Below, in pieces: positions 1 to 8,400 of a stretch of DNA of 64,000 nucleotides. Made by a program: the position numbers and the translations under genes. Source of the DNA: Antrihabitans stalactiti. GTDB lineage: Bacteria > Actinomycetota > Actinomycetes > Mycobacteriales > Mycobacteriaceae. The DNA is taken from the NCBI RefSeq assembly GCF_012932915.1, contig NZ_VCQU01000001.1, positions 682,001-746,000 of the forward strand, in the 5' to 3' direction. The notes beneath the pieces are model-generated. The model did not search any database. It saw only the letters and a program-made list of their open reading frames with translations, and had not been told where the DNA came from. Each line of letters starts with the position of its first letter. Position 1 is the stretch's first letter.

Positions 1-1908
1 GGTGGCGGTCTGCACCAGAGCGACGTGATCGTCTACCAGCCGATCTTCCACGAGGGCAAGCTCTTTGCGTGGACGAGCGCGATCTGCCACGAACCCGACC
101 TCGGCGGCGTCGGCCTGGGCTCCTTCTCCCCCGCGGCCCAAGACGTCTTCTCCGAATCACTTCCGACACCACCCATCAAAGTGGTACGCGACAACGTCTT
201 ACAGTCCGATGTCGCCGACGCCTGGGTGCGCCGTTCACGAGTACCGATGCTCGTCGGGCTGGACCTGCGCGCCAAGATCGGCGCAAACACTGTGGGCCGG
301 AACCGCATCCACGCCGTCATCGAGCAGTACGGCGCCGACACCGTGAAAGCGGTAATGAAGCGCATGATGTCGGACGCCGAAGGGCGCCTGCGCGGCAAGC
401 TCACCAGCTTGCCCAACGGCACGTGGAAAGCGACCGGCTACCAAGACCAGTCGCACACCGGTGACCGCGGACTGCACAAGATCACCGTTGCCATGACCAA
501 GCGCGACGACCATCTCGTCTTCGACTTCACCGGGACCGACAAGCAGGTCGGCGTCATCAACTGCACCTACGCAGGCATGCGCGGCGGTGTGATGCTCGCG
601 CTGCTGCCGATCCTGGCCGGCGACATCCCTTGGTCCGCGGGCGGATTGATGCGCTGCTTCGACCTCATCTCCGAGGAAGGCACGATCAACAACGCCACCT
701 ATCCGGCCGCCGTCAGCCGCGGACCGATCGGTCCCGCGTGGCTGACGGGAACCCTTATCGCCGAGTGCCTCTCGCAGATGCTGGACCGGTCCGTCGACCT
801 GGGCCGCAGCGTCCAAGCCGCGTGTTGCGGAACCTGGGACACGGCCGTCATCGCCGGTCTCGACGAACGTCCCGAACAGCCAGTACCGTTCCTGAACATC
901 TTGATGGAACCGATGGCAGGCGGCTACGGCGCGCGTCCGGCCGCCGACGGCATGGATACGGGCGGCTTGTTCTGTATCCCGATGGGCCGCGTTCCCGACA
1001 CCGAAATGACCGAGTTCCTCTATCCCGTGCTCACGCTGTGGCGGCGCGAGGAACCCGACTCCGGCGGTCCGGGCAGGCAGCGCGGCGGCGTCAGCGCGTC
1101 CATCGCGATCACGCCCTACGGCACCAGCCTGCCGATGGGACTTGTCCTCGCCTCGGCCGGAAAGGCCGTGGCGCAGAACAACGGACTGTCCGGCGGCTAC
1201 CCCGGCAACACCGGCGTCGACATTCTGGCCCGCGGTAGTGGCGTCAACGAACAGTTCGCGAACGGCACGATTCCCGGCAGCCTCGCCGAGCTGGACGGTC
1301 ACAGCGAGCTCGGCGCCTGCTACGCCGAAAGTTACATCGCCCCAGGCGAAGTGCTGTACATGCATTGGCAAGGCGGTGGCGGCTACGGCGATCCGTTACT
1401 GCGCGATCCGGAGGCCGTGGCGGTCGACGTCCGCGAGGGCAAAGTCACAGCCGGTGCGGCCGAGTCGGTCTACGGCGTGGTTCTGGGCGACGACGACGCC
1501 ACCACCCGGCTGCGGACCTCGATGCGTGACGAACGCAGGGACCGCTCGTCCGGCTACGAGGCTGACGCCCCGACAATGGATCTGACGTCCGCCAGGCGCC
1601 TCGACGACAACCTCGCCGAGCTGACCATCGGCGATACCCACGTCATCGCGTGCGCACACTGCGGCCGACTGCTGGGCGACGACAAGAACGACACCGAATT
1701 GCACCTCGCACGGTTCGAAGGTCCGTCGAGCCTCGCAGGTCCGCAGGTGACGTCCGATCCGACCGAGTACGTCGACGCTCCGGTGGTATTCCGCCAGCTG
1801 TCGTGCCCGGGCTGCTGGACCGCCTTCTACTCCAGCATCGTCCCTGCCGATCATCCCGACCATGCCCTCGACCTCGCCCGGTTGCTCCCCGCGGCGCCGG
1901 CGAGCTGA
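1..1908 (+). CDS. Hydantoinase B / acetone-acetophenone carboxylase-type subunit (5' end missing)
   Basis: The reading frame is open from the first base, so the start codon lies left of the window. The visible 635 residues begin inside the conserved HyuB core, recognisable from GGLHQSDV, PIFHEGKL and the downstream FDFTGTDKQVGVINC segment. HyuB-family proteins form the large subunit of ATP-dependent oxoprolinases, hydantoinases and ketone carboxylases, paired with a HyuA subunit that would be expected just upstream. The C-terminus carries two CxxC pairs (codons at 1651/1660 and 1804/1813) flanking an acidic linker, which looks like a zinc-ribbon tail recalling the small metal-binding subunit of acetone carboxylases. 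Only 15 bases separate its stop from the start chosen for the next gene, so the two are probably co-transcribed. The substrate is unknown; the aromatic acid-activating and hydroxylating neighbours favour an aryl ketone or related aromatic. Confidence 0.8.
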   Translation, partial: GGGLHQSDVIVYQPIFHEGKLFAWTSAICHEPDLGGVGLGSFSPAAQDVFSESLPTPPIKVVRDNVLQSDVADAWVRRSRVPMLVGLDLRAKIGANTVGRNRIHAVIEQYGADTVKAVMKRMMSDAEGRLRGKLTSLPNGTWKATGYQDQSHTGDRGLHKITVAMTKRDDHLVFDFTGTDKQVGVINCTYAGMRGGVMLALLPILAGDIPWSAGGLMRCFDLISEEGTINNATYPAAVSRGPIGPAWLTGTLIAECLSQMLDRSVDLGRSVQAACCGTWDTAVIAGLDERPEQPVPFLNILMEPMAGGYGARPAADGMDTGGLFCIPMGRVPDTEMTEFLYPVLTLWRREEPDSGGPGRQRGGVSASIAITPYGTSLPMGLVLASAGKAVAQNNGLSGGYPGNTGVDILARGSGVNEQFANGTIPGSLAELDGHSELGACYAESYIAPGEVLYMHWQGGGGYGDPLLRDPEAVAVDVREGKVTAGAAESVYGVVLGDDDATTRLRTSMRDERRDRSSGYEADAPTMDLTSARRLDDNLAELTIGDTHVIACAHCGRLLGDDKNDTELHLARFEGPSSLAGPQVTSDPTEYVDAPVVFRQLSCPGCWTAFYSSIVPADHPDHALDLARLLPAAPAS

Positions 1909-1923
1909 CGACAAGGAATGGAA

Positions 1924-3612
1924 GTGACAGTCTCCGACTGGCGCGGGCGCCTCGTGCGCTACCCAGCTGAACGCGCACACGCCTACCGCACCAGCGGAGC
2001 CTGGAGCACCGAGACCACCGGACGGCGGCTCCACGGCGTCGCCGTCCGGTTTCCAGATCGCCTCGCCGTCATCACGGCGGACGCGACGATCACGTACGCG
2101 GAACTGGACCGGCGCACCGACCAGATCGCTGCCGGTTTGGCAGCGCTAGGGCTGCGTCCCAAAGACCCGGTGATCTTTCAACTGACCAATCGGCTGGAGA
2201 CCGTGCTCGCTTGGTACGGCGCGATCAAGGCCGGACTGATTCCGGTCGCCACGCTGGCCGCCCACCGCCGCCACGAAATCGGTTACATCAGCACCAAACT
2301 CGGCGCTGTCGGGCACATCGTGGAGGCCGGACTGCCCTTCGACCTCGTCGATTTCGCTCTCGAGCACGCCGTGGGTCACCCGACGATCCGACACATCATC
2401 GCCGTCGGCGACACCGATGCGGTCACCCGATTCGACACACTCGGCGCCGACGTATCTCCCTCCGCTGCAAGGGAGTTGGTCGAGCAGATCGAGCGCGACA
2501 CCGATCCCGAAGACGTCGTCGCGTTTCAGCTCTCCGGTGGCACGACGGGCGTCCCCAAAGTGATTCCCCGCCTCCATGCCGAGTACTGGAACAACGCCGA
2601 GTTCTACGCGAAGAGGCTGGGGTGGGACGAGCACACCCGTGTTGCGCACTTGATTCCGATCATCCACAACGCCGGGATCACGTGCGGAGTCCATGCGGCC
2701 CATTCCGTCGGTGCCTGTCTGGTACTCGCCACGGCCGACGCACGGAATGCGTTCCAACTCATGGCAACTGCCAAAGCGACCGCTGTGCTGCTCGGGCACG
2801 GCCACTATCAAGCGGTCCGGTTTCCCGCGTTCGACGCAACGCGGCCGCACCTGCGGCAGGTCGTGCTGTCGGGCGCGAAGGTCGACGCCGAACTCTTCGA
2901 CCGCGTGCAGACCGGCGGTGTATGGGCAGGGCAGTTGTTCGGAATGTCGGAGGGGATGTTCCTTGCAACGCCGCTGGACGCGCCGGCCGCGGCACGTCGT
3001 GCGACCGTCGGGACTCCGATCTGCGCCCAGGACGAAATCCGGATCCTCGAACCGGGCAGCGAAACCGAAGTCGGTGACGACACGGTCGGCGAGCTGTGCT
3101 GTCGAGGTCCGTACACGATCGTCGGGTATTTCGATGCGCCCGAACATAATCGGACCGCGTTCACCTCGGACGGCTTCTACCGCACCGGCGATCTGGCGAA
3201 GATCACCGTGATCGACGGCAAGCGTTACGTGTCCATCGAAGGCAGGATCAAAGACCTCATCAACCGCGGCGGCGAAAAGATCAACGCCGAGGAAGTCGAG
3301 CTGCTCCTCGCCGAAATTGCCGGCGTCACCGATGTGGCAGTGGTCGCCATGCCCGATCCACGTTTGGGCGAAAAGACCTGCGCCTACATCGTTTCGGCGA
3401 CAGGCGTACCGCTGGGCCTCGACGCCGTCCAGCACCATCTCGCCGAACTCGGCGTCGCGAAATTCAAATGGCCGGAACGAATCGAATGGGTCGACGCCCT
3501 GCCACGCAGCAACGTCGGCAAAGTCGACAAAAAGCGCTTGCGTGCGGAAGTCGCCGCGAAGCTCGATGCCGAACGTTCCGCAAGCGAAAGTGAACACTAT
3601 GCGACTCGATAG
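1924..3612 (+). CDS. Aryl acid-AMP ligase (DhbE/EntE/SdgA-like adenylating enzyme)
   Basis: This is a 562-residue ANL-superfamily adenylating enzyme. It shows the P-loop-like core LSGGTTGVPKVIPR, the hinge and A8 region NRGGEKINAEEVELLL, and the C-terminal catalytic lysine motif NVGKVDKK. These are typical of stand-alone 2,3-dihydroxybenzoate or salicylate adenylases such as DhbE, EntE and MbtA. No carrier-protein or siderophore gene is near; instead it sits between a ketone-carboxylase-like gene and an acyl-CoA hydroxylase-like gene, which favours catabolic activation of a hydroxybenzoate-type acid, as SdgA does in the Streptomyces salicylate-to-gentisate route. I chose the GTG at 1924 because AAGGA at 1913-1917 is spaced six bases from it; an ATG at 1918 directly abuts that site. 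The 3' end overlaps the next gene by 14 bases. Confidence 0.82.
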   Translation: MTVSDWRGRLVRYPAERAHAYRTSGAWSTETTGRRLHGVAVRFPDRLAVITADATITYAELDRRTDQIAAGLAALGLRPKDPVIFQLTNRLETVLAWYGAIKAGLIPVATLAAHRRHEIGYISTKLGAVGHIVEAGLPFDLVDFALEHAVGHPTIRHIIAVGDTDAVTRFDTLGADVSPSAARELVEQIERDTDPEDVVAFQLSGGTTGVPKVIPRLHAEYWNNAEFYAKRLGWDEHTRVAHLIPIIHNAGITCGVHAAHSVGACLVLATADARNAFQLMATAKATAVLLGHGHYQAVRFPAFDATRPHLRQVVLSGAKVDAELFDRVQTGGVWAGQLFGMSEGMFLATPLDAPAAARRATVGTPICAQDEIRILEPGSETEVGDDTVGELCCRGPYTIVGYFDAPEHNRTAFTSDGFYRTGDLAKITVIDGKRYVSIEGRIKDLINRGGEKINAEEVELLLAEIAGVTDVAVVAMPDPRLGEKTCAYIVSATGVPLGLDAVQHHLAELGVAKFKWPERIEWVDALPRSNVGKVDKKRLRAEVAAKLDAERSASESEHYATR

Positions 3613-5143
3613 CGTCGCGGTCCTCGGCGGCGGCCCAGGGGGGCTGTACGTCGCACGACTGCTCAAGTTGCGTCATCCCGACGCCGACGTGGTTGTCCAC
3701 GAACAGGGAAACCCCGACAAGACCTTTGGTTTCGGGGTCGGATTGGCTTCGCGCACACAGCGCAACCTGCACGACGCCGACCCTGCGTCGCTAGCCGCGA
3801 TCGTCGACGTCGCCTACCCACACGACATGTCCATGCAGGTCGGCGACCAGGTCGCCCGGCTCGCGCAGCGGAACCTGCTCGCCATCGCTCGGACCCAGTT
3901 ACTTGCTGTGCTCCAAGCGCAAGCCCAGGACGCAGGCGTGCGGTTGGAGTTCGGCACCCGACGCGATATCGCAGGTCTGACAGCAGATCTCGTCGTCGCC
4001 GCCGACGGGGTCAGTAGTGCGACCCGGAACGCGCTCGCCGACGATCTCGGCGTCACAGTCGAGACCGGCGCTGGGCTGTATCTCTGGTGTGGGACCGAAT
4101 TCGCCTTGCCCAGTGCGATTTTCGTTCCCGCGACGACCGAGCACGGAACGTTCGTCGCCCACGCGTACCCGTACGCGCCGGATCGCAGCACCTTCTTGAT
4201 CGAGACGGACGAAACAACCTGGCGTAAAGCAGGATTCGATCAAACCACCGACCGGACCGCGCCCACCGAGAACGACGAGGCAGCACTGCGCTACCTCGAG
4301 AAGGCGTTCGAAGGACCGCTGCACGGGCACAGCTTGGTCGGCAACCGCACGCGGTGGACGCAATTCCGGACAGTGAGGTGCGACGCCTGGCACCGCGGAA
4401 ATGTCGTACTGCTGGGCGATGCCGCGCACACCGCGCACTATTCGATCGGCTCCGGGACAAAACTCGCGATGGAGGACGCGATTGCACTCGACGTCGCCAT
4501 CGACGAATCCGCTGATTTGGCAACGGCGCTCGCCACCTACGAGGCGCGACGTCGACCTGCGGTGACGCACCTGCAGCAGATAGCCCACCGCAGCGAGCTG
4601 TGGTGGGAGTCGTTCCCATATCGGCTGGATCTCCCGGTCGAGCAACTGATGCTGGCCTACATGACGCGAGCGGGAAAGGTCGATATCGGTCGCTACGCCC
4701 ACTCGGCGCCGCGCCTTGCTCGCGAAGGACTCGCGGCGTACGCCGGTGTCGGTTATGACGACGTCCCCGACACCGACCTCACCGACTGGGTACTCGGTCG
4801 CCCGCTCACGCGCGACGGCGTCACCTTGAGCACTCGGATCGCCGACGACACCCTCGCAACGGCGGCGACCACGGCGGTTGTCCAGGTGGATCTGGACTCC
4901 GCATGGGGTGCGGATGCGGACAAGGTGGTCGACAATCCCCCAGCGGCGAAAACGTTGTGGCTCACCGGGTCACCGGACCGGTCCGCGCTGCTCACGAGGC
5001 TCGACGTCGCCGAACGGTTGAGCTGGCAGACCGACGCACTCATCGTCGTGGAGGGACCGCGCGACCACGTCGGCGACCTCGCTGCCGGACTTGCGAGTGG
5101 ACGGACCCACCTCGTTGCTTTTTGTGAACGAGGGTCGGCATGA
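3599..5143 (+). CDS. FAD-dependent aromatic hydroxylase, salicylyl-CoA 5-hydroxylase-like
   Basis: This is a 514-residue class A flavoprotein monooxygenase. The Rossmann GGGPGGLY motif lies near residues 9-16 and the FAD-ribityl motif LGDAAHTAHYSIGSGTKLAMEDA near residue 275. The SIGSGTKLAMEDA wording and the FGFGVGLASRT segment are characteristic of the acyl-CoA hydroxylase branch (SdgC, 2-aminobenzoyl-CoA monooxygenase), which acts on CoA thioesters rather than free acids. NAD(P)H and O2 would be co-substrates. After about residue 380 there is a C-terminal extension of roughly 130 residues with no motif I can name. The start overlaps the ligase gene by 14 bases and the stop overlaps the TetR gene as ATGA, so translation is probably coupled across the operon. 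No separate CoA-transferase gene is visible. Confidence 0.78.
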   Translation: MRLDSVAVLGGGPGGLYVARLLKLRHPDADVVVHEQGNPDKTFGFGVGLASRTQRNLHDADPASLAAIVDVAYPHDMSMQVGDQVARLAQRNLLAIARTQLLAVLQAQAQDAGVRLEFGTRRDIAGLTADLVVAADGVSSATRNALADDLGVTVETGAGLYLWCGTEFALPSAIFVPATTEHGTFVAHAYPYAPDRSTFLIETDETTWRKAGFDQTTDRTAPTENDEAALRYLEKAFEGPLHGHSLVGNRTRWTQFRTVRCDAWHRGNVVLLGDAAHTAHYSIGSGTKLAMEDAIALDVAIDESADLATALATYEARRRPAVTHLQQIAHRSELWWESFPYRLDLPVEQLMLAYMTRAGKVDIGRYAHSAPRLAREGLAAYAGVGYDDVPDTDLTDWVLGRPLTRDGVTLSTRIADDTLATAATTAVVQVDLDSAWGADADKVVDNPPAAKTLWLTGSPDRSALLTRLDVAERLSWQTDALIVVEGPRDHVGDLAAGLASGRTHLVAFCERGSA

Positions 5144-5898
5144 CTCGTGCCGCCCGTGCGGGCCGATATCCTTCCGCCATGCCCGCAGAGTCAGCGCCCG
5201 AACGCGCGTCGAGCAGTACCCGTCGCGACCTCGTCGAGAAGCAGATCATGGCGCACGCCACCGCGTTATTCGCCGAGAAGGGTTTCGCGGGCACCAGCCT
5301 GCAGGACATTGCCGACGCCATGGGGCTCACTCGCCCCGCGCTCTATCACTACGTCGCCAACAAGGATGAGGTGCTGGCAAGACTCGTCACCGAGATCACG
5401 GAAGAACCGGCGGTGATTCTGGCGTCGATCAACAAGCGCACCGATCTCGGACCGATCGACAAGCTGCATGCCATGGCCGAGGCGATCGCACTCCTGCAGG
5501 CCGCCGCTCCCGATCGCTTCAGACTGATCATTCGTTCGGAAGCAGAACTACCCGAACATCTTTCGAAGACCTACGATCAGAGCCGCCGACGGGTCCTCAA
5601 AGAGTTCATCGCCGTCATCCGCGCGGGCATCGACGCTGGACTGTTTCGTCCCGTCGATCCCCGGGTCGCGTCGCTCGGCATCATCGGCATGCTGAACTGG
5701 ATGGCCTGGTGGTATCAACCCGAGTCCGAGGCACACGCGAAGTCGGTCGCGAACCAACTGGCAGACATGGCAATCCAGTCGGTGCTCCAGCCTGGCGACA
5801 CCGCGAAGTTCGTCGATGGACCGGCCCGCGCGATCAGCCTGCTTCGTCAGAATCTCGACTACCTCGAACAGCAGCTCGGCGAGACCGGGCGCGACTGA
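5140..5898 (+). CDS. TetR/AcrR-family transcriptional regulator
   Basis: The protein has 252 residues with an N-terminal TetR helix-turn-helix (ALFAEKGFAGTSLQDIADAMGLTRPALYHYVANKDEVL, about residues 42-80) followed by a helical ligand-binding domain. Its ATG overlaps the stop of the hydroxylase gene in an ATGA junction, so it is the last gene of the aromatic operon and probably its own regulator, sensing a pathway intermediate such as an aryl-CoA. A second possible start is the ATG at 5179, after a low-complexity leader. The ligand cannot be read from the sequence. The gene is followed by a convergent intergenic region holding an inverted pair of palindromic repeats. Confidence 0.9.
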   Translation: MTRAARAGRYPSAMPAESAPERASSSTRRDLVEKQIMAHATALFAEKGFAGTSLQDIADAMGLTRPALYHYVANKDEVLARLVTEITEEPAVILASINKRTDLGPIDKLHAMAEAIALLQAAAPDRFRLIIRSEAELPEHLSKTYDQSRRRVLKEFIAVIRAGIDAGLFRPVDPRVASLGIIGMLNWMAWWYQPESEAHAKSVANQLADMAIQSVLQPGDTAKFVDGPARAISLLRQNLDYLEQQLGETGRD

Positions 5899-5923
5899 CA
5901 CAGTTTGCGCGCCTTCGGCGACT

Positions 5924-5968
5924 GTGCGCGCGTCTCACCCTCCCCGGGGTAAAAATCGCACACAGTTC
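5924..5968 (+). repeat. 45-bp nested palindromic repeat, copy 1
   Basis: The unit begins GTGCGCGCGTCTCACCC and ends GGGTAAAAATCGCACACAG plus TTC. It has an outer arm GTGCG(C)G pairing with CGCACAC-type sequence and an inner ACCC/GGGT arm, separated on each side by a five-base internal loop (CGTCT against AAAAT). It faces copy 2 in inverted orientation, and the two copies agree at 37 of 45 positions. Confidence 0.85.
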
Positions 5969-5986
5969 TGGTTGAGCCCACCAGCG

Positions 5987-6031
5987 CAACTGTGCGCGAT
6001 TTTTACCCCTCTGGAGGTAAGACGCGCGCAC
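5987..6031 (-). repeat. 45-bp nested palindromic repeat, copy 2 (inverted)
   Basis: Read on the minus strand this is the same unit as copy 1: GTGCGCGCGTCTTACC, then an eight-base centre, then GGGTAAAAATCGCGCACAG and TTG. Copies 1 and 2 are separated by 18 bases, so the pair could form a very long cruciform or RNA hairpin. It lies between the convergent ends of the TetR gene (5898) and the GGDEF-EAL gene (6129), where it could also act as a bidirectional terminator. Confidence 0.85.
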
Positions 6032-6128
6032 GGGTCGTCACGCTACTGCGACGGCGACTTTCTCCCGCTCAGCAGGAGCCGGTGCCAGCCCGAGGGCTGA
6101 CCAGCGCGGGGGGTGTGCACGCGTGGGT

Positions 6129-8336
6129 TCAGGTGCTTTGCTTGCGAAGTTCGGCGGTCGCTTCGTCGACAGTCATCGGTTTGCCGAGGAGATAGCCCTG
6201 GGCTAGGTCGCAGCCGCAGGCCTGCAGAGTGTCGAGTTGCTCGACGGTCTCGACTCCTTCACCGACGACGGTGAGATCGAATGCACGCGCCAGCATCACG
6301 ATGGCGCCGACGATGGCCTTGGGCCGCGCGGCGGGAAGGTCTTCGACGTAGGACCGGTCGATCTTGAAGCATTCGAAGACCGGATACCGGCTCAGATAGG
6401 CGATCGAGCTGTACCCGCTGCCGATGTCGTCGAGCGAAATCCCGACACCGATCCGGTGTAGCGCGGCAAGGGTGCCCGCCACCCGAACGGTGTCGGCGAC
6501 CCACACAGTCTCGGTGATCTCCAATCCCAACGCCGCCGGGTCGAGGCCGGTCGACGCCAACACAGTGGCAACCTTCCCCACGAATGCGGCATCGCGCAGC
6601 TGCAACGCGCTGACGTTGACGCGAACGCCCACATCCGAGAACGCTTGCCACGACGCAGCCTGCGTGCACGCGGTGTGCAGCGCCCACTCGCCGAGATCGC
6701 CGACCAAGCCGGTCCGTTCGGCGACGGCGACGAACTCGCCCGGATCGATCACACCGAGACTGGGATGGGTCCAGCGCGCGAGCGCTTCCATCGCGACGAT
6801 CCGCCGCGTGGTGATGTCGACGATCGGCTGATATCGCAGACTGAGATCGCCCCGACCCAGCGCAGAGCGCAGGTCGACGGACAGGCGACGTGTCCGGTCC
6901 GCGTCGTACACATCGTCGTGATCGAAAACGGCGTGGCCGCCCGTGCCGGTGTCTTTCGCCCTGTACATCGCGAGATCGGCGCGGCGGATGAGTTCCTTCC
7001 GAGTCGAATTCGCGTCGGAGATCGCGATGCCGATACTCGCGCTCAGCGGTGTCGGTTCGTACCCCGGTGCCTGTGGTTTGCTGATCGACTCCGACAAAAC
7101 GTTGGCCAACTGCTGCGCGTGGTCGACACCGCCGACGCCTTCGGCAATTATCAGGAATTCGTCGCCGCCGACGCGCGCCACCGTGTCCCCTGGCCGCGCG
7201 GCAGCGGCCAACCGACTGGAGAAGCGCAGCAACGCACGATCGCCCGCCTCGTGACCCAGGCTGTCGTTGATGATCTTGAAATCGTCGATGTCGAGCAAGA
7301 ACACCGCAATCGACGTGCCGGCCACTTCGGCCCGCGCCAGTGCCTGCTCGATCCGTTCGTACGCCAACGTTCGATTGGGCAGGCCGGTAAGCGGGTCGTG
7401 CATGCTGCGCTCGTGGAGCAGCGTGGCGAGGTCGATACGACGGATCGCCGCCGACAGCACACCGGTCACTGTCTGCAAGAACGACACATCGCGGTCGCTG
7501 TATATCCGATTTTGGTTGGCGTGCACCGAAAGGGCACCCCACGGCCCGTCCGCCCCTGGAATGGGGACGCAGACGCCGCTGCGGAAGCCGTAAGAGGCCA
7601 TCGCCACGGTCGAGAAGCGGGTCTCCAGGTCACGGTCTTCGCAGATGATCACGCTGTTGGTGACCAGCGCGTAGCCCATCAACGAGTTCGAGCCCGCGGG
7701 CAGGATGGCCGGGCGCGGCTGCTGGCCGGCGAATGCCACGACCGCGATGTTGACGTCGTCACCGTCGATCGGTCGGGTGATCATCGATCGATGCACGCCC
7801 ATCAATTTCGACGCAGCTGTGGTCGCGGCGGCGAGTAGCTGGTCGAGTTCGCCGTCGAGAGCCAAGGTGCTCAGCTCTGCCACCGCCTGCTGTTCGGCGG
7901 CGCGGTACTCCGACGCCTCGACAGCAGCCTGCCACTGCACGTGGCTGTGGCCTTCGCTCCGATCCCGCGTGATGGACACAATGACGCTCTGTCCACCGCA
8001 GCTGCGGTCGACAACGAACGCCGACACCTCCACCGGGATCGGTGTCTTGGTGCCGAAGTGCTGCAATTCGGTGAGACCGCGCCACTCTCGAAAACGTTGC
8101 AGCGCCGACTCGACCTCGCCCGCGACCGCCATTCCAGAGCGAGTGAAGAAGCCACGGGTCGTCACCGACCCGTCGTCGGGCACTTCGGCCAACCCGACCA
8201 GCGCGAGACCGGCTGGATTGACGTAGAGAATCCGTCCCGACATGTCCGACACGGCGATACCGTCGCGCGATCGATCCAACACCGAGCGCAGGATCCCGAG
8301 ATCGTCTATCGCGTCGTGCACCGCAACTCGCTTCAT
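6129..8336 (-). CDS. PAS-GAF-GGDEF-EAL protein (c-di-GMP synthesis and breakdown)
   Basis: This 735-residue cytoplasmic protein has, in order, a PAS domain (about 12-120), a GAF domain (about 160-305), a diguanylate cyclase domain (about 330-480) and an EAL phosphodiesterase domain (about 495-735). The cyclase signature GGDEF is intact, and an RxxD inhibitory site (RPGD) lies five residues before it. The EAL domain keeps EALAR, ITETVW, KIDRSYV, and the late glutamates GEGVET. The usual DFG(T/S)GYSS loop reads DIGSGYSS, a conservative change. Both activities may therefore be present, switched by PAS/GAF ligands, as in the bifunctional GAF-GGDEF-EAL proteins of mycobacteria. No membrane segment is seen. 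It is transcribed alone; its start at ATG 8336 has only a weak ribosome binding site. Confidence 0.93.
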   Translation of the reverse strand: MKRVAVHDAIDDLGILRSVLDRSRDGIAVSDMSGRILYVNPAGLALVGLAEVPDDGSVTTRGFFTRSGMAVAGEVESALQRFREWRGLTELQHFGTKTPIPVEVSAFVVDRSCGGQSVIVSITRDRSEGHSHVQWQAAVEASEYRAAEQQAVAELSTLALDGELDQLLAAATTAASKLMGVHRSMITRPIDGDDVNIAVVAFAGQQPRPAILPAGSNSLMGYALVTNSVIICEDRDLETRFSTVAMASYGFRSGVCVPIPGADGPWGALSVHANQNRIYSDRDVSFLQTVTGVLSAAIRRIDLATLLHERSMHDPLTGLPNRTLAYERIEQALARAEVAGTSIAVFLLDIDDFKIINDSLGHEAGDRALLRFSSRLAAAARPGDTVARVGGDEFLIIAEGVGGVDHAQQLANVLSESISKPQAPGYEPTPLSASIGIAISDANSTRKELIRRADLAMYRAKDTGTGGHAVFDHDDVYDADRTRRLSVDLRSALGRGDLSLRYQPIVDITTRRIVAMEALARWTHPSLGVIDPGEFVAVAERTGLVGDLGEWALHTACTQAASWQAFSDVGVRVNVSALQLRDAAFVGKVATVLASTGLDPAALGLEITETVWVADTVRVAGTLAALHRIGVGISLDDIGSGYSSIAYLSRYPVFECFKIDRSYVEDLPAARPKAIVGAIVMLARAFDLTVVGEGVETVEQLDTLQACGCDLAQGYLLGKPMTVDEATAELRKQST

Positions 8337-8400
8337 GAAAGGCCAGCATTCACTGGGTGTGTTCAGAGTAAGCCGCTACCCCGCTGTCCTGCGGAGATTG

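Noticed and set aside
235-1371. Long minus-strand open frame opposite the HyuB-type gene
   Set aside because: The peptide is rich in Val, Gly, His and Arg with no family pattern; it is the typical antisense shadow of a high-GC gene.
2146-3666. Minus-strand open frame of about 500 codons opposite the aryl-AMP ligase
   Set aside because: No recognisable motif and full overlap with a clear enzyme gene on the other strand.
1924-5143. Siderophore locus suggested by the DhbE/EntE-like ligase
   Set aside because: No isochorismatase, carrier protein or NRPS gene nearby; the neighbours are catabolic.
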